Shown here piece by piece: positions 28,689 to 37,150 of a DNA stretch of 64,000 nt. Position 1 is the first letter of the stretch. Every line of letters starts with the position of its first letter. Under the pieces are notes generated by a model. It saw only the letters and a program-made list of their open reading frames with translations. It was not told the origin of the DNA and did no database searches. This DNA is from Marinobacter sp. ATCH36 (GTDB lineage: Bacteria > Pseudomonadota > Gammaproteobacteria > Pseudomonadales > Oleiphilaceae), in assembly GCF_023555055.1 (NCBI RefSeq), contig NZ_JAMJPL010000005.1:124001-188000 (forward strand), written 5' to 3'. Position numbers and translations under genes: made by a program.

Positions 28689-30764
28689 ATGAAAACCGTT
28701 GTCAGTGTGAGCCAGGGATCCGCCGAATACGATTACGATCTGGAAACCGAGTTTCTGGGCCAGCCTTTCCGCATCATCCGTATTGGCACAGACGGTGACT
28801 TGTCCAAGGCAGAAGCGACGCTGGAATCCGTGCATTCCCAGGCAGACGCCATCGGCCTGAGCATGGTTCACGACCATTACGAAGTGGGCCGGGAGCAGCT
28901 CGAACACCCGGATACCGCCCGATTGGAGGCCTGCGTTCCGGACAAACCGGTCACCACCGGCGCCGGGCTGAGGGCTATCCTTCAGGAATGGGCGGTTCGC
29001 CATACCCAGTCGGAATTGGGGCATTTCTTCGACAACGCCCGGGTGCTGTTCATGAACGGCCAGGCTGGCTATCGCATTGCCAGGGCGCTGTCTGAACACA
29101 CCGACAACCTGTTTTTTGCGGATCCGTACATGGATTTTGGTGTTCCCAGGCTGCTGACATCAATCAAGCAGCTGGAGACCTACACGTCACTGACCGCACC
29201 CATCATGTTCCGGCCCACAGCGGTGAAGGCCGTCGAAACCCTCTTGAGGACGCCGTTGTATCGCCTTGGTGAAGGTCTGGTCAAAGGGTCTCTGCACCAG
29301 GCTGTTTCCGAAGCTCACGTGATTGTCGGCGCCATCGGAGACCTGGAGCATTTCAGCCAGAAAGAGCTGGATGGCAAGACCATCATTACCTCCCGCGTAT
29401 CCGATTCCGCCCTCGACTGGATGCGGTCCCGGCGCGTCGCCATGGTGGTGGACTACAGCCCCTGGCTGGAAGGCAGGCCAGTGGGTGTCAACGTGATGGA
29501 GGCAATGATCAGCGCCGCACTTGCCCGCACACCGGATCAACTGGGGCCGGATGACTTTCTGGATGTCATTCAGAGCCTTGGCATCGAACCCCGCATTCTG
29601 TACCCGAATGGCTATCGCCGGGTGAACCGCTTTGCCTTCGTGATTCATCCGCTGTCACAGCAGTACCTGACCAAAACACCGCCCCTGGACTGGATTGCCA
29701 GCGTGTCGCCACCAATGGTGATGAACCTGGTTGAAAAAGCCGTGGCCTACACGCCGCCGTTCATTTACTCGAAAGTGTCAGGCATCAGATCGCCTGCCGG
29801 TGACGAAGTCGAGGGCTGGCTGATTACGGTGGGTGGTACCCCAAAAGAAATCATGGCCCATGACCCTGAGTTCACCTATGCGCGATTACTGCAGGCAGCG
29901 AAACTTGCGAAAAAACTGGGGGCCCAGGTTATGGGTCTCGGTGCATTTACCAAGGTAGTGGGTGATGCAGGCATTACGGTGGCCAAGCGCGCGCCCCTGC
30001 CGATCACCACCGGTAACAGCTACAGTGCCTCCGGCGCGCTCTGGGCGGCCCACGATGCCATGAAGAGGATAGGGCGGGTAACCATCGGCCCAAGTGGTAA
30101 AGCGGCGGGCAAGGCCATGGTGGTCGGTGCCACCGGTGCCATTGGGTCTGTGTGTGCGCGTCTGCTGGCCAAAGCCGTGGATGAAATCTATCTGGCCGCA
30201 CCGGAGCCGGCAAAGCTGCTGGCCCTTAAAGAGAGCATTGAACAGGAAACCCCGGGCGCTATCGTTCATGTCGCCGGCTCTGCCGAGCGGGATCTGGCAG
30301 ACATGGACATGATCGTTACGGCCACATCCGGCGCCGGTAAACGTATCCTGGACATCATGAAAGTGAAACCCGGCTGCGTGATCACCGACGTGGCGCGGCC
30401 ATTGGATATTTCCGCCGAAGATGTCGCCAAACGCCCGGATGTACTGGTGATCGAATCGGGTGAGATTCAATTGCCGGGTGAAGTGCGTATGAAGGACATT
30501 GGCCTGCCAAAAGGCATTGCCTATGCCTGCCTGGCAGAAACCATTGTTCTGGCCCTGGAAGCACGGTTCGAAAACTTTACCCTGGGCCGCAACATTGAGT
30601 GGGAGAAAGTGCGGGAAATCTACAAGCTGGGCCTGAAACACGGTATGAAACTGGCCGCCATCTCCGGGGTGAACGGGGTGTTCACCGAGGAAGATTTTGA
30701 AAGGGTCCGCACCCTGGCGGCCAGCAAAGATATTCAGGCAGAGGGATCAACCACGCCGGCGTAA
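28689..30764 (+). CDS. Two-domain dehydrogenase with acyl-ACP-reductase-like C-terminal half
   Basis: A 691-residue cytoplasmic protein. Residues 1-330 (MKTVVSVSQGSAEYDYDLETEF...) form a domain I do not recognise. Residues about 340-660 resemble cyanobacterial long-chain acyl-ACP reductase: YARLLQAAKLAKKLGAQVMGLGAF, then PITTGNSYSASGALWAA and the Rossmann motif VVGATGAIGSVCARLLA, followed by ITDVARPLDIS. In the cyanobacterial enzyme this fold reduces acyl-ACP to fatty aldehyde. Marinobacter makes wax esters through other reductases, so this gene could add another aldehyde- or alcohol-forming activity, but that is inference; a shikimate/quinate-type or amino-acid dehydrogenase cannot be excluded. 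GGGAAG precedes the ATG. Confidence 0.8.
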   Translation: MKTVVSVSQGSAEYDYDLETEFLGQPFRIIRIGTDGDLSKAEATLESVHSQADAIGLSMVHDHYEVGREQLEHPDTARLEACVPDKPVTTGAGLRAILQEWAVRHTQSELGHFFDNARVLFMNGQAGYRIARALSEHTDNLFFADPYMDFGVPRLLTSIKQLETYTSLTAPIMFRPTAVKAVETLLRTPLYRLGEGLVKGSLHQAVSEAHVIVGAIGDLEHFSQKELDGKTIITSRVSDSALDWMRSRRVAMVVDYSPWLEGRPVGVNVMEAMISAALARTPDQLGPDDFLDVIQSLGIEPRILYPNGYRRVNRFAFVIHPLSQQYLTKTPPLDWIASVSPPMVMNLVEKAVAYTPPFIYSKVSGIRSPAGDEVEGWLITVGGTPKEIMAHDPEFTYARLLQAAKLAKKLGAQVMGLGAFTKVVGDAGITVAKRAPLPITTGNSYSASGALWAAHDAMKRIGRVTIGPSGKAAGKAMVVGATGAIGSVCARLLAKAVDEIYLAAPEPAKLLALKESIEQETPGAIVHVAGSAERDLADMDMIVTATSGAGKRILDIMKVKPGCVITDVARPLDISAEDVAKRPDVLVIESGEIQLPGEVRMKDIGLPKGIAYACLAETIVLALEARFENFTLGRNIEWEKVREIYKLGLKHGMKLAAISGVNGVFTEEDFERVRTLAASKDIQAEGSTTPA

Positions 30765-30775
30765 CGCACCTCGCG

Positions 30776-31741
30776 TTAAAGCCCCTGAGCACCCCTGCGC
30801 AGCCAGTCGTGCACGAAGGCAAGCTTATGGCGGGCAAAGCTGGACAGCACGAACGGATAAAGGTCCGACAACCCCATGGATCGGTTGACATGGTTCACGC
30901 CCACGGCAATTGAAGCCGCAATGTGAATAAGGCGCTGGGCATCAGGCTCTGAGTAGGGGTCCCAACCGGGGCCCGGTACTTCGGATGACGTCAGGCCTGA
31001 GGCAAAAAAGCTGTCGGTCAGGTCTGTCAGGTGGAGCAGATGAGCAGCCGTTTCCGCCCAGTCCTCATGAGGATGGGCGGAGGCATAGCTGGTCAGGTAA
31101 TACTGTTTCCAGTCCTGCGGCGGCCCGTTCTCGTAGTGGTGCTGTAACGCACCGGGATAGCTCATTCGCTCATCCCCAAACATTTCCCGGAAGGCATCCA
31201 GAAAGTCCTCCCGCAGGCTCAGACGCCACCAGAGCATATGGGCGACCTCATGGCGCATATGGCCGATCATCGTCCTGTATGGTTCGTCAAGCGCCTCGCG
31301 GCGGGCTGTGCGTAGCACCGGGTCTGCCTCGGCCACGCTGATTGTGACCACGCCCTGGGCATGGCCCATGGGAACAGGGGTAGGTCCCTCGGCAAGCATG
31401 TGAAAAACTGGCCTGGCGCCCGGATCTTCGGGCCGAAACCAGTGCCAGCGCCCCAGGTTATCAAGCATCCAGCGTTTGGCGGCTTCGGTTTGCGCCCAGT
31501 TGGGCATGGCATTGGGAATGGACGGATCCGGCGCCAGCGCAGTCATGGCACAGGAGCGACAGAAGGCACCTTGTTCGGGAGCAATCCAGTTACAGCCAAT
31601 CACATTCCGGTTGGCACAGAATGGGGGCATGGGCAGGAAAGCCCTTGCCTGGGGGTCATAAGCAACAGGGGTTCCGTCAGCGGTGGCAAGATTATCAAAC
31701 CAGAGTGAGCCGGAACCGACCGGGTTGGCGAAAACGCGCAT
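30776..31741 (-). CDS. Putative zinc-binding metallopeptidase with N-terminal zinc ribbon
   Basis: A 321-residue protein. The N-terminal part has four cysteines in PPFCANRNVIGCNW and GAFCRSCAM, a zinc-ribbon-like arrangement. The catalytic motif is MRHEVAHMLWW (HExxH) with ALQHHYENGPP and HPHEDWAETAAH downstream as further ligands, as in the putative zinc-binding metallopeptidase family. No signal peptide, so cytoplasmic. Physiological role unknown. Its stop lies 12 bp from that of the convergent dehydrogenase gene. Confidence 0.88.
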   Translation of the reverse strand: MRVFANPVGSGSLWFDNLATADGTPVAYDPQARAFLPMPPFCANRNVIGCNWIAPEQGAFCRSCAMTALAPDPSIPNAMPNWAQTEAAKRWMLDNLGRWHWFRPEDPGARPVFHMLAEGPTPVPMGHAQGVVTISVAEADPVLRTARREALDEPYRTMIGHMRHEVAHMLWWRLSLREDFLDAFREMFGDERMSYPGALQHHYENGPPQDWKQYYLTSYASAHPHEDWAETAAHLLHLTDLTDSFFASGLTSSEVPGPGWDPYSEPDAQRLIHIAASIAVGVNHVNRSMGLSDLYPFVLSSFARHKLAFVHDWLRRGAQGL

Positions 31742-31822
31742 AAATAAGTCATCCAGCTAAGTGAAATTCGAGTATAGGAACTACCGGTGCCCGGTGTCCA
31801 ATACAGTGGAAGGCCGGGCGCA

Positions 31823-33112
31823 CTATTCCTGCTTTCGCGAAGGCCAGAAGTGGGCAATGGCAGGCTTCACGCTAATGCCATGAACCAGTATCGACAAAGC
31901 TACCACCACCAGTGTCAGGTGAATTAACTCCAGAGCTATGCTCTCTGGCAGACCATGTTGGATGGCATACATCAGATAATAGAGCGAGCCAATACCTCTA
32001 ACACCGAACCAACCGGCCATGTTCCGCAAGCGCATTGGCTCCTTGCTCGCCAGCAAGCCCAGATGAACACTGACAGGACGAGCGACGAAGAACAGAAATG
32101 CGGCAAAGCCCACAGCTCGCAAACTCCAGGAGTCCCAGAAAAGCGATCCGCCGATCAACAGGACCAGCACGATCTCAGCCAGTTTTTCGAGATGCTCGTT
32201 GAACACCAGTGAGCTCTGGTGAATGTGCGCGATGGGTTGTGGTTTATCACCGGGTTGTGCTTCGCCAGATGTGGCGCTTGAATAGCTTTGTTTGAGGCCG
32301 GTCAGCTTCAGTTCAGTGTGCCTCAAGGCGACGGCTGCGCTGAATACCGCCAGAAACCCCCAGGCCTCCACCAGCAGGCTGATGCCATAGGCAAAGGCAA
32401 TCAACCCAAGGCCAAGAAAACTTTCCATAAACTCAGTGCCGGCATAGGTTGTGCGCATTTTCTGAACCAGCCAGCCAACACCAATGCCGGTCAAAATACC
32501 AATGCCAATGCCCGCGCCGCTGGCCCAGACCACATCCAGCATAATCCAGCGCCAGCCGGCATCGCCGAGGTCGTGCAGGCCCAGCAAGCCAAGACCCAGC
32601 ATCACAAAAGGAAAAGCGCTACCGTCGTTGATGCCGGCCTCGCAGGTCAGCCCGAACCGCAGTTGGTCCGGATCATCCGCATGCCGAATCTGAACCTCTG
32701 TGGCCAACACGGGGTCCGTGGGGGCCACTACCGCACCCAGTAAAACGGCGGCGCCAAGAGGCAAGGCGAGCCAGTAATAACCAAAGAGCGCTACCAGGGT
32801 TACGGTCAGCGTCATTGAAACAACGGCTAGCCTCAGCGGCGTGCGCCAACGCTTGAAGGTGACCGGAGCGGGCATCTTCACACCGGTGCAGTAGAGCGAA
32901 ATCAGCACCGCGATTTCTGTCAGCAATTCCAGCAATGCTGACTCTTCCAGCGGATTGAAATGAAACAGGTTGAACCCCATCGGCCCGACCACGAACCCGA
33001 AAAGCAGATAAACAATGGCCGATGTGGCGGGAACGGTTTTGATATAGGAAGCGGTAAAGCCCACTACCAGCAGCAGTGAGCCAAGCAGGATAAACCAGGT
33101 GGCAGTGGTCAT
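31823..33112 (-). CDS. Na+(K+)/H+ antiporter, NhaP/CPA1 type
   Basis: A 429-residue membrane protein with about twelve hydrophobic segments. The CPA1 signatures are VVAPTDPVLATEVQ and CEAGINDGSAFPFVML (ion-binding Asp). A charged cytosolic stretch around residues 275-300 (SATSGEAQPGDKPQP) separates the two halves. It exchanges Na+ or K+ for protons and would help pH and salt homeostasis, in keeping with a marine host. No long regulatory C-terminal domain is present. Confidence 0.93.
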   Translation of the reverse strand: MTTATWFILLGSLLLVVGFTASYIKTVPATSAIVYLLFGFVVGPMGFNLFHFNPLEESALLELLTEIAVLISLYCTGVKMPAPVTFKRWRTPLRLAVVSMTLTVTLVALFGYYWLALPLGAAVLLGAVVAPTDPVLATEVQIRHADDPDQLRFGLTCEAGINDGSAFPFVMLGLGLLGLHDLGDAGWRWIMLDVVWASGAGIGIGILTGIGVGWLVQKMRTTYAGTEFMESFLGLGLIAFAYGISLLVEAWGFLAVFSAAVALRHTELKLTGLKQSYSSATSGEAQPGDKPQPIAHIHQSSLVFNEHLEKLAEIVLVLLIGGSLFWDSWSLRAVGFAAFLFFVARPVSVHLGLLASKEPMRLRNMAGWFGVRGIGSLYYLMYAIQHGLPESIALELIHLTLVVVALSILVHGISVKPAIAHFWPSRKQE

Positions 33113-33305
33113 AAGTGACTTATTGGCGAAAAATGTTGCGTAAGGTCACAGGAAAACCCGTGCCGATCCAATCAGTAAATACCAGTGTGCAATTGCTTTC
33201 ATGTTAAACTAATATTTGTTAAATCCAGTGAAAACGTCGGGCAGTTCAGGCAGTCACCAGACAGGTAGTGTTCTCACTAATCCCAATGCCGAAAAAGAGC
33301 CTAAA

Positions 33306-34055
33306 ATGCTTGATGCACTTGACCCACTGCAGAACAGGCTGCTTGCAGCGCTGTCTGAAGACGCCCGCGCGCGTATATTCCCGAAACTGAAACTGATCGA
33401 ATTGTCCCTCGGGGACGTGATTTACGAGTCTCACCAACCCATTGAATACGTTTACTTTCCCGTCGACTGTATTATTTCTTTGCTTTACGTGATGGTGAAT
33501 GGCGCTTCCGCCGAAATTTCCGTAGTGGGCAAGGAGGGCATGGCTGGCGTCGCGGTTGTCATGGGTGGCGAAAGCACGCCAAACCGGTTGGTTGTGCAAA
33601 GCCCCGGCCATGCCTATCGACTGCCTGCCGCTCATCTGAAACAAGAGTTCAATAATTATTGCGAGATACGCATCATCACCTTGCGCTTTACCCAGGCCCT
33701 GATCACCCAGATGTCTCAAACCGCCGTCTGCAATCGTCATCACTCCATCGACCAGCAATTATGCCGCTGGTTGCTGTTGTCACTGGACCGTCTGGAAGGC
33801 AACCAACTCAATATGACCCAGGATCTGATTGCCAATATGCTCGGCGTACGCCGCGAGGGCGTAACCGAAGCCGCGGGCAAGCTTCAGAAACTGGGTGTTA
33901 TTGAGTATCACCGTGGGCATATCACCGTGCTTGACCGTGCGACACTGGAATCGCTTAGCTGCGAGTGCTACGGCGTGGTCAAACGGGAGACCCGCCGCCT
34001 GGAATCAGATATGTCAAGCTCTAAATGGAGCTCTTCTGGTATTTCCCGGTCTTGA
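33306..34055 (+). CDS. Crp/Fnr family transcriptional regulator
   Basis: A 249-residue regulator. Residues about 25-140 are a cyclic-nucleotide-binding fold (GDVIYESHQPIEYVYFPVDCIISLLY), but the canonical cAMP phosphate-binding RxS motif is not visible, so the ligand is uncertain. The HTH_Crp_2 domain is NMTQDLIANMLGVRREGVTEAAGKLQKLGVIEYHRGHITVLDR. The start at 33306 (MLDALDPLQNRLLAALS) is chosen because upstream codons look non-coding; its ribosome-binding site is weak. Proteins of this YFPVDCIISLL type commonly react to stress. The end overlaps the convergent GGDEF gene by 35 bp. Confidence 0.9.
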   Translation: MLDALDPLQNRLLAALSEDARARIFPKLKLIELSLGDVIYESHQPIEYVYFPVDCIISLLYVMVNGASAEISVVGKEGMAGVAVVMGGESTPNRLVVQSPGHAYRLPAAHLKQEFNNYCEIRIITLRFTQALITQMSQTAVCNRHHSIDQQLCRWLLLSLDRLEGNQLNMTQDLIANMLGVRREGVTEAAGKLQKLGVIEYHRGHITVLDRATLESLSCECYGVVKRETRRLESDMSSSKWSSSGISRS

Positions 34056-35010
34056 CCCGGTACATGGCGGCATCCGCATGAGGTAACAACGCCTCAAGGG
34101 TTTCGCCGTCGTTCGGAAACAGGCTGACACCGACACTGAGCGTGAGCGACGCCCAATGGCCTTCCTGCCGCAACAGCTCGCTGGCTGACTCGCGCACCTT
34201 GTCGACCACCGCAAACGCCTGCTCATGTTCAGTGAGGTCGCTTAACAGCACCACAAATTCGTCACCACCGTGGCGGCATACATGATCCGTGGAGCGCACG
34301 CAGCCCAGCAGTTTCTGACCCAGTGCCTGCAAAATGGAGTCGCCAACGCTGTGCCCCAGGGTGTCGTTTACTTCCTTGAAGTTGTTCAGATCGATGAACA
34401 GCATCACCATTTTCTTTTCATGCCGCCGGGCCAGCGCTGACGCCTGCTCGAAGCGCTCGGCAAAGGCATAGCGGTTGAGCAGGCCAGTGAGGGAATCATG
34501 TTGCGCCATGTACGCCATTCTGGCCGTATTTTCAGCGGAATAGCGGGAATCGTGAAACTTGACCAGGGCGCCGTTTACTTCGCCGTTTGCGTTGAGCAGT
34601 GGTGTGGCAGCATCCTCGATCGCCAGCTCACGGCCGTCGCGTGTTTTCAGCAAAGCACTGTTGTGCAATGCCACGGGCGTACCGGTATCCATGACATGAC
34701 GTGCGAGATTGGCCCGGGTCACCCGGGAGGTTACGTCAATGACCTGAAATATCGCCTCCAACGGCTGCCCGAGCGCCTCCTGGCGGCTGAAACCGGTAAG
34801 GGTCTCAGCCGCCGTGTTCATGTAGATAATGTTCGCGCAGGTATCCGTTGCCAGCACACCATCGCCAACAAAATCCAGCATTGCGTACGCCTGCGCTGCC
34901 TCATTAACACAATAGGTACTCTCACGGGCGGCTCTAAGCTTTGCACCTTTTCGATCACCGTTCCGGATAGCAGGGGGTGCGAAATCAACCGCTCTGAAGG
35001 AACTCAACAT
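34021..35010 (-). CDS. PAS-GGDEF diguanylate cyclase
   Basis: A 329-residue cytoplasmic protein with a PAS domain (about residues 40-155, MLDFVGDGVLATDTCANIIYMN) followed by a GGDEF domain (about 165-325). The active site RHGGDEFVVLL is intact and an RxxD inhibitory site (RSTD) lies five residues before it, so it should make c-di-GMP under product inhibition. GGGAG precedes the ATG. It is the third gene of an operon after the DUF4398 and OmpA genes, only 11 bp from the latter, which suggests that c-di-GMP output is linked to cell-envelope state. Confidence 0.93.
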   Translation of the reverse strand: MLSSFRAVDFAPPAIRNGDRKGAKLRAARESTYCVNEAAQAYAMLDFVGDGVLATDTCANIIYMNTAAETLTGFSRQEALGQPLEAIFQVIDVTSRVTRANLARHVMDTGTPVALHNSALLKTRDGRELAIEDAATPLLNANGEVNGALVKFHDSRYSAENTARMAYMAQHDSLTGLLNRYAFAERFEQASALARRHEKKMVMLFIDLNNFKEVNDTLGHSVGDSILQALGQKLLGCVRSTDHVCRHGGDEFVVLLSDLTEHEQAFAVVDKVRESASELLRQEGHWASLTLSVGVSLFPNDGETLEALLPHADAAMYRVKTGKYQKSSI

Positions 35011-35021
35011 CCGCCTGCTCC

Positions 35022-35882
35022 CTAGTTCTCAATAATGACTTCAACACGACGGTTCTGCTGGCGACCCGTGGCGGACTCGTTGCTGGCCACAGGTCGTTCG
35101 AGGCCGAGGCCCGACACGTTGAGCCGGCGGCTCTGCACACCATGGTCGATCAGGTAACGACGGACCGATTCGGCTCTCTGCAGGGACAGATTCTGGTTGA
35201 ACTGCGCACTGCCGATGTTGTCGGTGTGGCCTTCAATCAGAACGCCTTTTTCCGGATACTTGTTGAGAAAGTCCACCAGCTTTTCCAGGTTGCGGTTGGA
35301 GCCGCCCTGCAGCTCGGCGCTGCCGGTGGCAAACAATACGTCACCCAGAGTGAGCACCAGGCCCCGTTCGGTGGCTTCTGCCTCAAGCTCGTCGATCTGC
35401 CTCTGCATTTCTTCGGCCTCTTTTGCGGACATGGCTGCGGCCGCAACCTCAGAGCTGCGGGCACTGTCTGCGTCTGCGCGGGCTGCGTCTGCCTCACGGG
35501 TGCGGGCTGCCAGCCTGGCGGCATCGCGTTGCTCACCCATGCGTTCCCGCTCCACTTCCATCTGCCGGGTTGTGCCCGTTGCCCGGGCGATTTCCACCAT
35601 GCGGTCTGCCATATAAACACGGTGGTCGGACAACGCGGTTTCGTCGTTATCAAGGGGCTGTTCTGCAAGCTCTACTGCCGCTTCGGCGTCACGCAGTTCG
35701 ATACGCGCGTTACGGGCCATTTCAGGGTTGCGTTGCAGTTCTGTCAGTTTTTCACGCACCTCAAGTGCGGCGGGCGGGGTTTCTGGGGCCATGGCGCATG
35801 CGGTCAGCAAAAATGTAGACAGCACAATGGTGGCGCCGGTTTTGCCGCCAAACGGTTTTTTCAATAGCGATATAGTGTTCAT
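35022..35882 (-). CDS. OmpA-family outer-membrane lipoprotein, peptidoglycan-binding
   Basis: A 286-residue lipoprotein: the signal TIVLSTFLLTAC ends in a lipobox Cys at about residue 29. Residues 40-165 are charged and Ala-rich, predicted to be coiled coil. The C-terminal OmpA-like domain (about 175-285) has LGDVLFATGSAEL, LIEGHTDNIGSAQFNQNLSLQRAESVRRYL and RRVEVIIEN, the peptidoglycan-binding residues. The ATG overlaps the stop of the DUF4398 gene by four bases. The DUF4398-OmpA pair is a recurrent arrangement in gammaproteobacteria. Confidence 0.93.
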   Translation of the reverse strand: MNTISLLKKPFGGKTGATIVLSTFLLTACAMAPETPPAALEVREKLTELQRNPEMARNARIELRDAEAAVELAEQPLDNDETALSDHRVYMADRMVEIARATGTTRQMEVERERMGEQRDAARLAARTREADAARADADSARSSEVAAAAMSAKEAEEMQRQIDELEAEATERGLVLTLGDVLFATGSAELQGGSNRNLEKLVDFLNKYPEKGVLIEGHTDNIGSAQFNQNLSLQRAESVRRYLIDHGVQSRRLNVSGLGLERPVASNESATGRQQNRRVEVIIEN

Positions 35883-36277
35883 TTCTGCTCTCCCTGGCGA
35901 TCCATTTCCACATCCAGGGCATCGGCGCCACGCCCCATTTCACGATTGATTTCCGCCGCCTTGGCGGCTTCTGTTCTTGCAACCGCAAGCTTCGCTGCCA
36001 CGCGGGCTTGCTGAGCCATCCGGTCTGCCTCGGTCATGGCTTCTTCGGCAACCGCCTTCTCCGCCATAACGAGCTTTGCACGGGCTTCTTCCAACTCGGC
36101 ACCCGCGTATTGCCGGGCGTCTGCCTGTTCAGCTCTGGCGATTGCGTCTCTGGCAGCGTTTAACGAATCGGTTGGCGGTAACGGTGCCGAGGCACAGGCA
36201 ACCAGAAACGACGTCAGGGCGAGTGTACAAAGAAGAGGTATTCGGTGGTTCAGAAAGGTTGCAGAAAAGTATTTCAT
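35879..36277 (-). CDS. DUF4398 domain lipoprotein
   Basis: A 132-residue small lipoprotein (signal PLLCTLALTSFLVAC, lipobox Cys near residue 28). The mature part is one long Ala/Glu-rich helix: LNAARDAIARAEQADARQYAGAELEEARAKL is typical of DUF4398. The start ATG 36277 has GGGAG eight bases upstream; the longer frame to 36313 lacks one. It is the first gene of a three-gene operon with OmpA and GGDEF genes. Function unknown, probably periplasmic scaffolding. Confidence 0.9.
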   Translation of the reverse strand: MKYFSATFLNHRIPLLCTLALTSFLVACASAPLPPTDSLNAARDAIARAEQADARQYAGAELEEARAKLVMAEKAVAEEAMTEADRMAQQARVAAKLAVARTEAAKAAEINREMGRGADALDVEMDRQGEQK

Positions 36278-36523
36278 GGTATTGCTCCCTGTTAATTCGG
36301 AGCTGCCCGTCACCCCAGGAGGGTACAGGCACTGACGAACCGGATTGGCTCGCAGATTCTCCTTATTTCACCCAATTTAACAATTGGAGACCAGGGTTTC
36401 GGTACGCTATCGCACACAGGATGCTGAATGTCGCTATTGCGTTTCAGCCCCTGTCTAAAGCGTGTTTCGCACGGTAGTATGGAAGCTGTTTAAGGCGATA
36501 AGCCCCAACAAAAGGAAAGGCTG

Positions 36524-37150
36524 ATGACTACCAGTGGTGAAAGTTCTTGGGAGGAAAACCGGGCCCAGCTCCGCGTAAATGCCGAAGAGCTGATTCGGGA
36601 CGGCGCTGCCACGGCTGCAAAAATGGGGGGTGGGGCCCTGGGCGTTGATGCGCTGGCGCTTTTATATCGTCGGGCCGGTGATCCTGACTTTGCTGCCGAT
36701 GCGCTGAAGCTTCTCCATGAACTGCAGACTCATCAGGTGGAGCTCGACCTTCTGCTTGAACAGCTCCAGGCCAGTGAAACCGAACTCACCGAAGAACTGG
36801 CCCGTTACCAGTCGCTTTATCAACTCGCTCCGGTTGCTTACCTGGTTGTAGCGCGCGACGGCCGGGTGATTGAAAGCAACGCCGCCGCAGGCACGCTGTT
36901 GGGTTTTGCCGCGGAACATTCTGACGAGCAGACGCTGACCCAATACCTGGCATCACCGGGGCGGGCAGATGTGGCCAACCTGATAGAGACACTGGAGGTG
37001 CCGGGCACGGTTGCAACCTGTGTGGCACAACTGGCTGGCCACCCCGATTTACAGGTTTCAATCAGCGCCAGCGTCACCCCATCCGGAGATAAGGTCATGG
37101 TGGTGGTTTCTCATTGCCAGGCTCCGGACAAGAATCCCGCCCGGTCCTAA
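36524..37150 (+). CDS. PAS-domain protein paired with CheB/CheR fusion
   Basis: A 208-residue cytoplasmic protein. Residues 60-95 (ALKLLHELQTHQVELDLLLEQLQASETELTEEL) are a coiled coil, followed by a PAS-like domain (LYQLAPVAYLVVARDGRVIESNAAAGTLLGF). There is no catalytic domain. Its stop overlaps the start of the CheB/CheR gene (TAATG), so the two are made together. It probably acts as a sensory partner. AAGGAAAGG precedes the ATG. Confidence 0.88.
   Translation: MTTSGESSWEENRAQLRVNAEELIRDGAATAAKMGGGALGVDALALLYRRAGDPDFAADALKLLHELQTHQVELDLLLEQLQASETELTEELARYQSLYQLAPVAYLVVARDGRVIESNAAAGTLLGFAAEHSDEQTLTQYLASPGRADVANLIETLEVPGTVATCVAQLAGHPDLQVSISASVTPSGDKVMVVVSHCQAPDKNPARS

Noticed and set aside
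30762..30778. TAACGC/GCGTTA hairpin between the dehydrogenase and metallopeptidase genes as a terminator
   Set aside because: Only six base pairs, overlaps the stop codons of both genes and lacks a U tract; too weak to list.
33216..33305. Longer N-terminus for the Crp/Fnr regulator
   Set aside because: The extra residues (Ser/Gly-rich, TTG start) lie in the divergent promoter region and have no ribosome-binding site.
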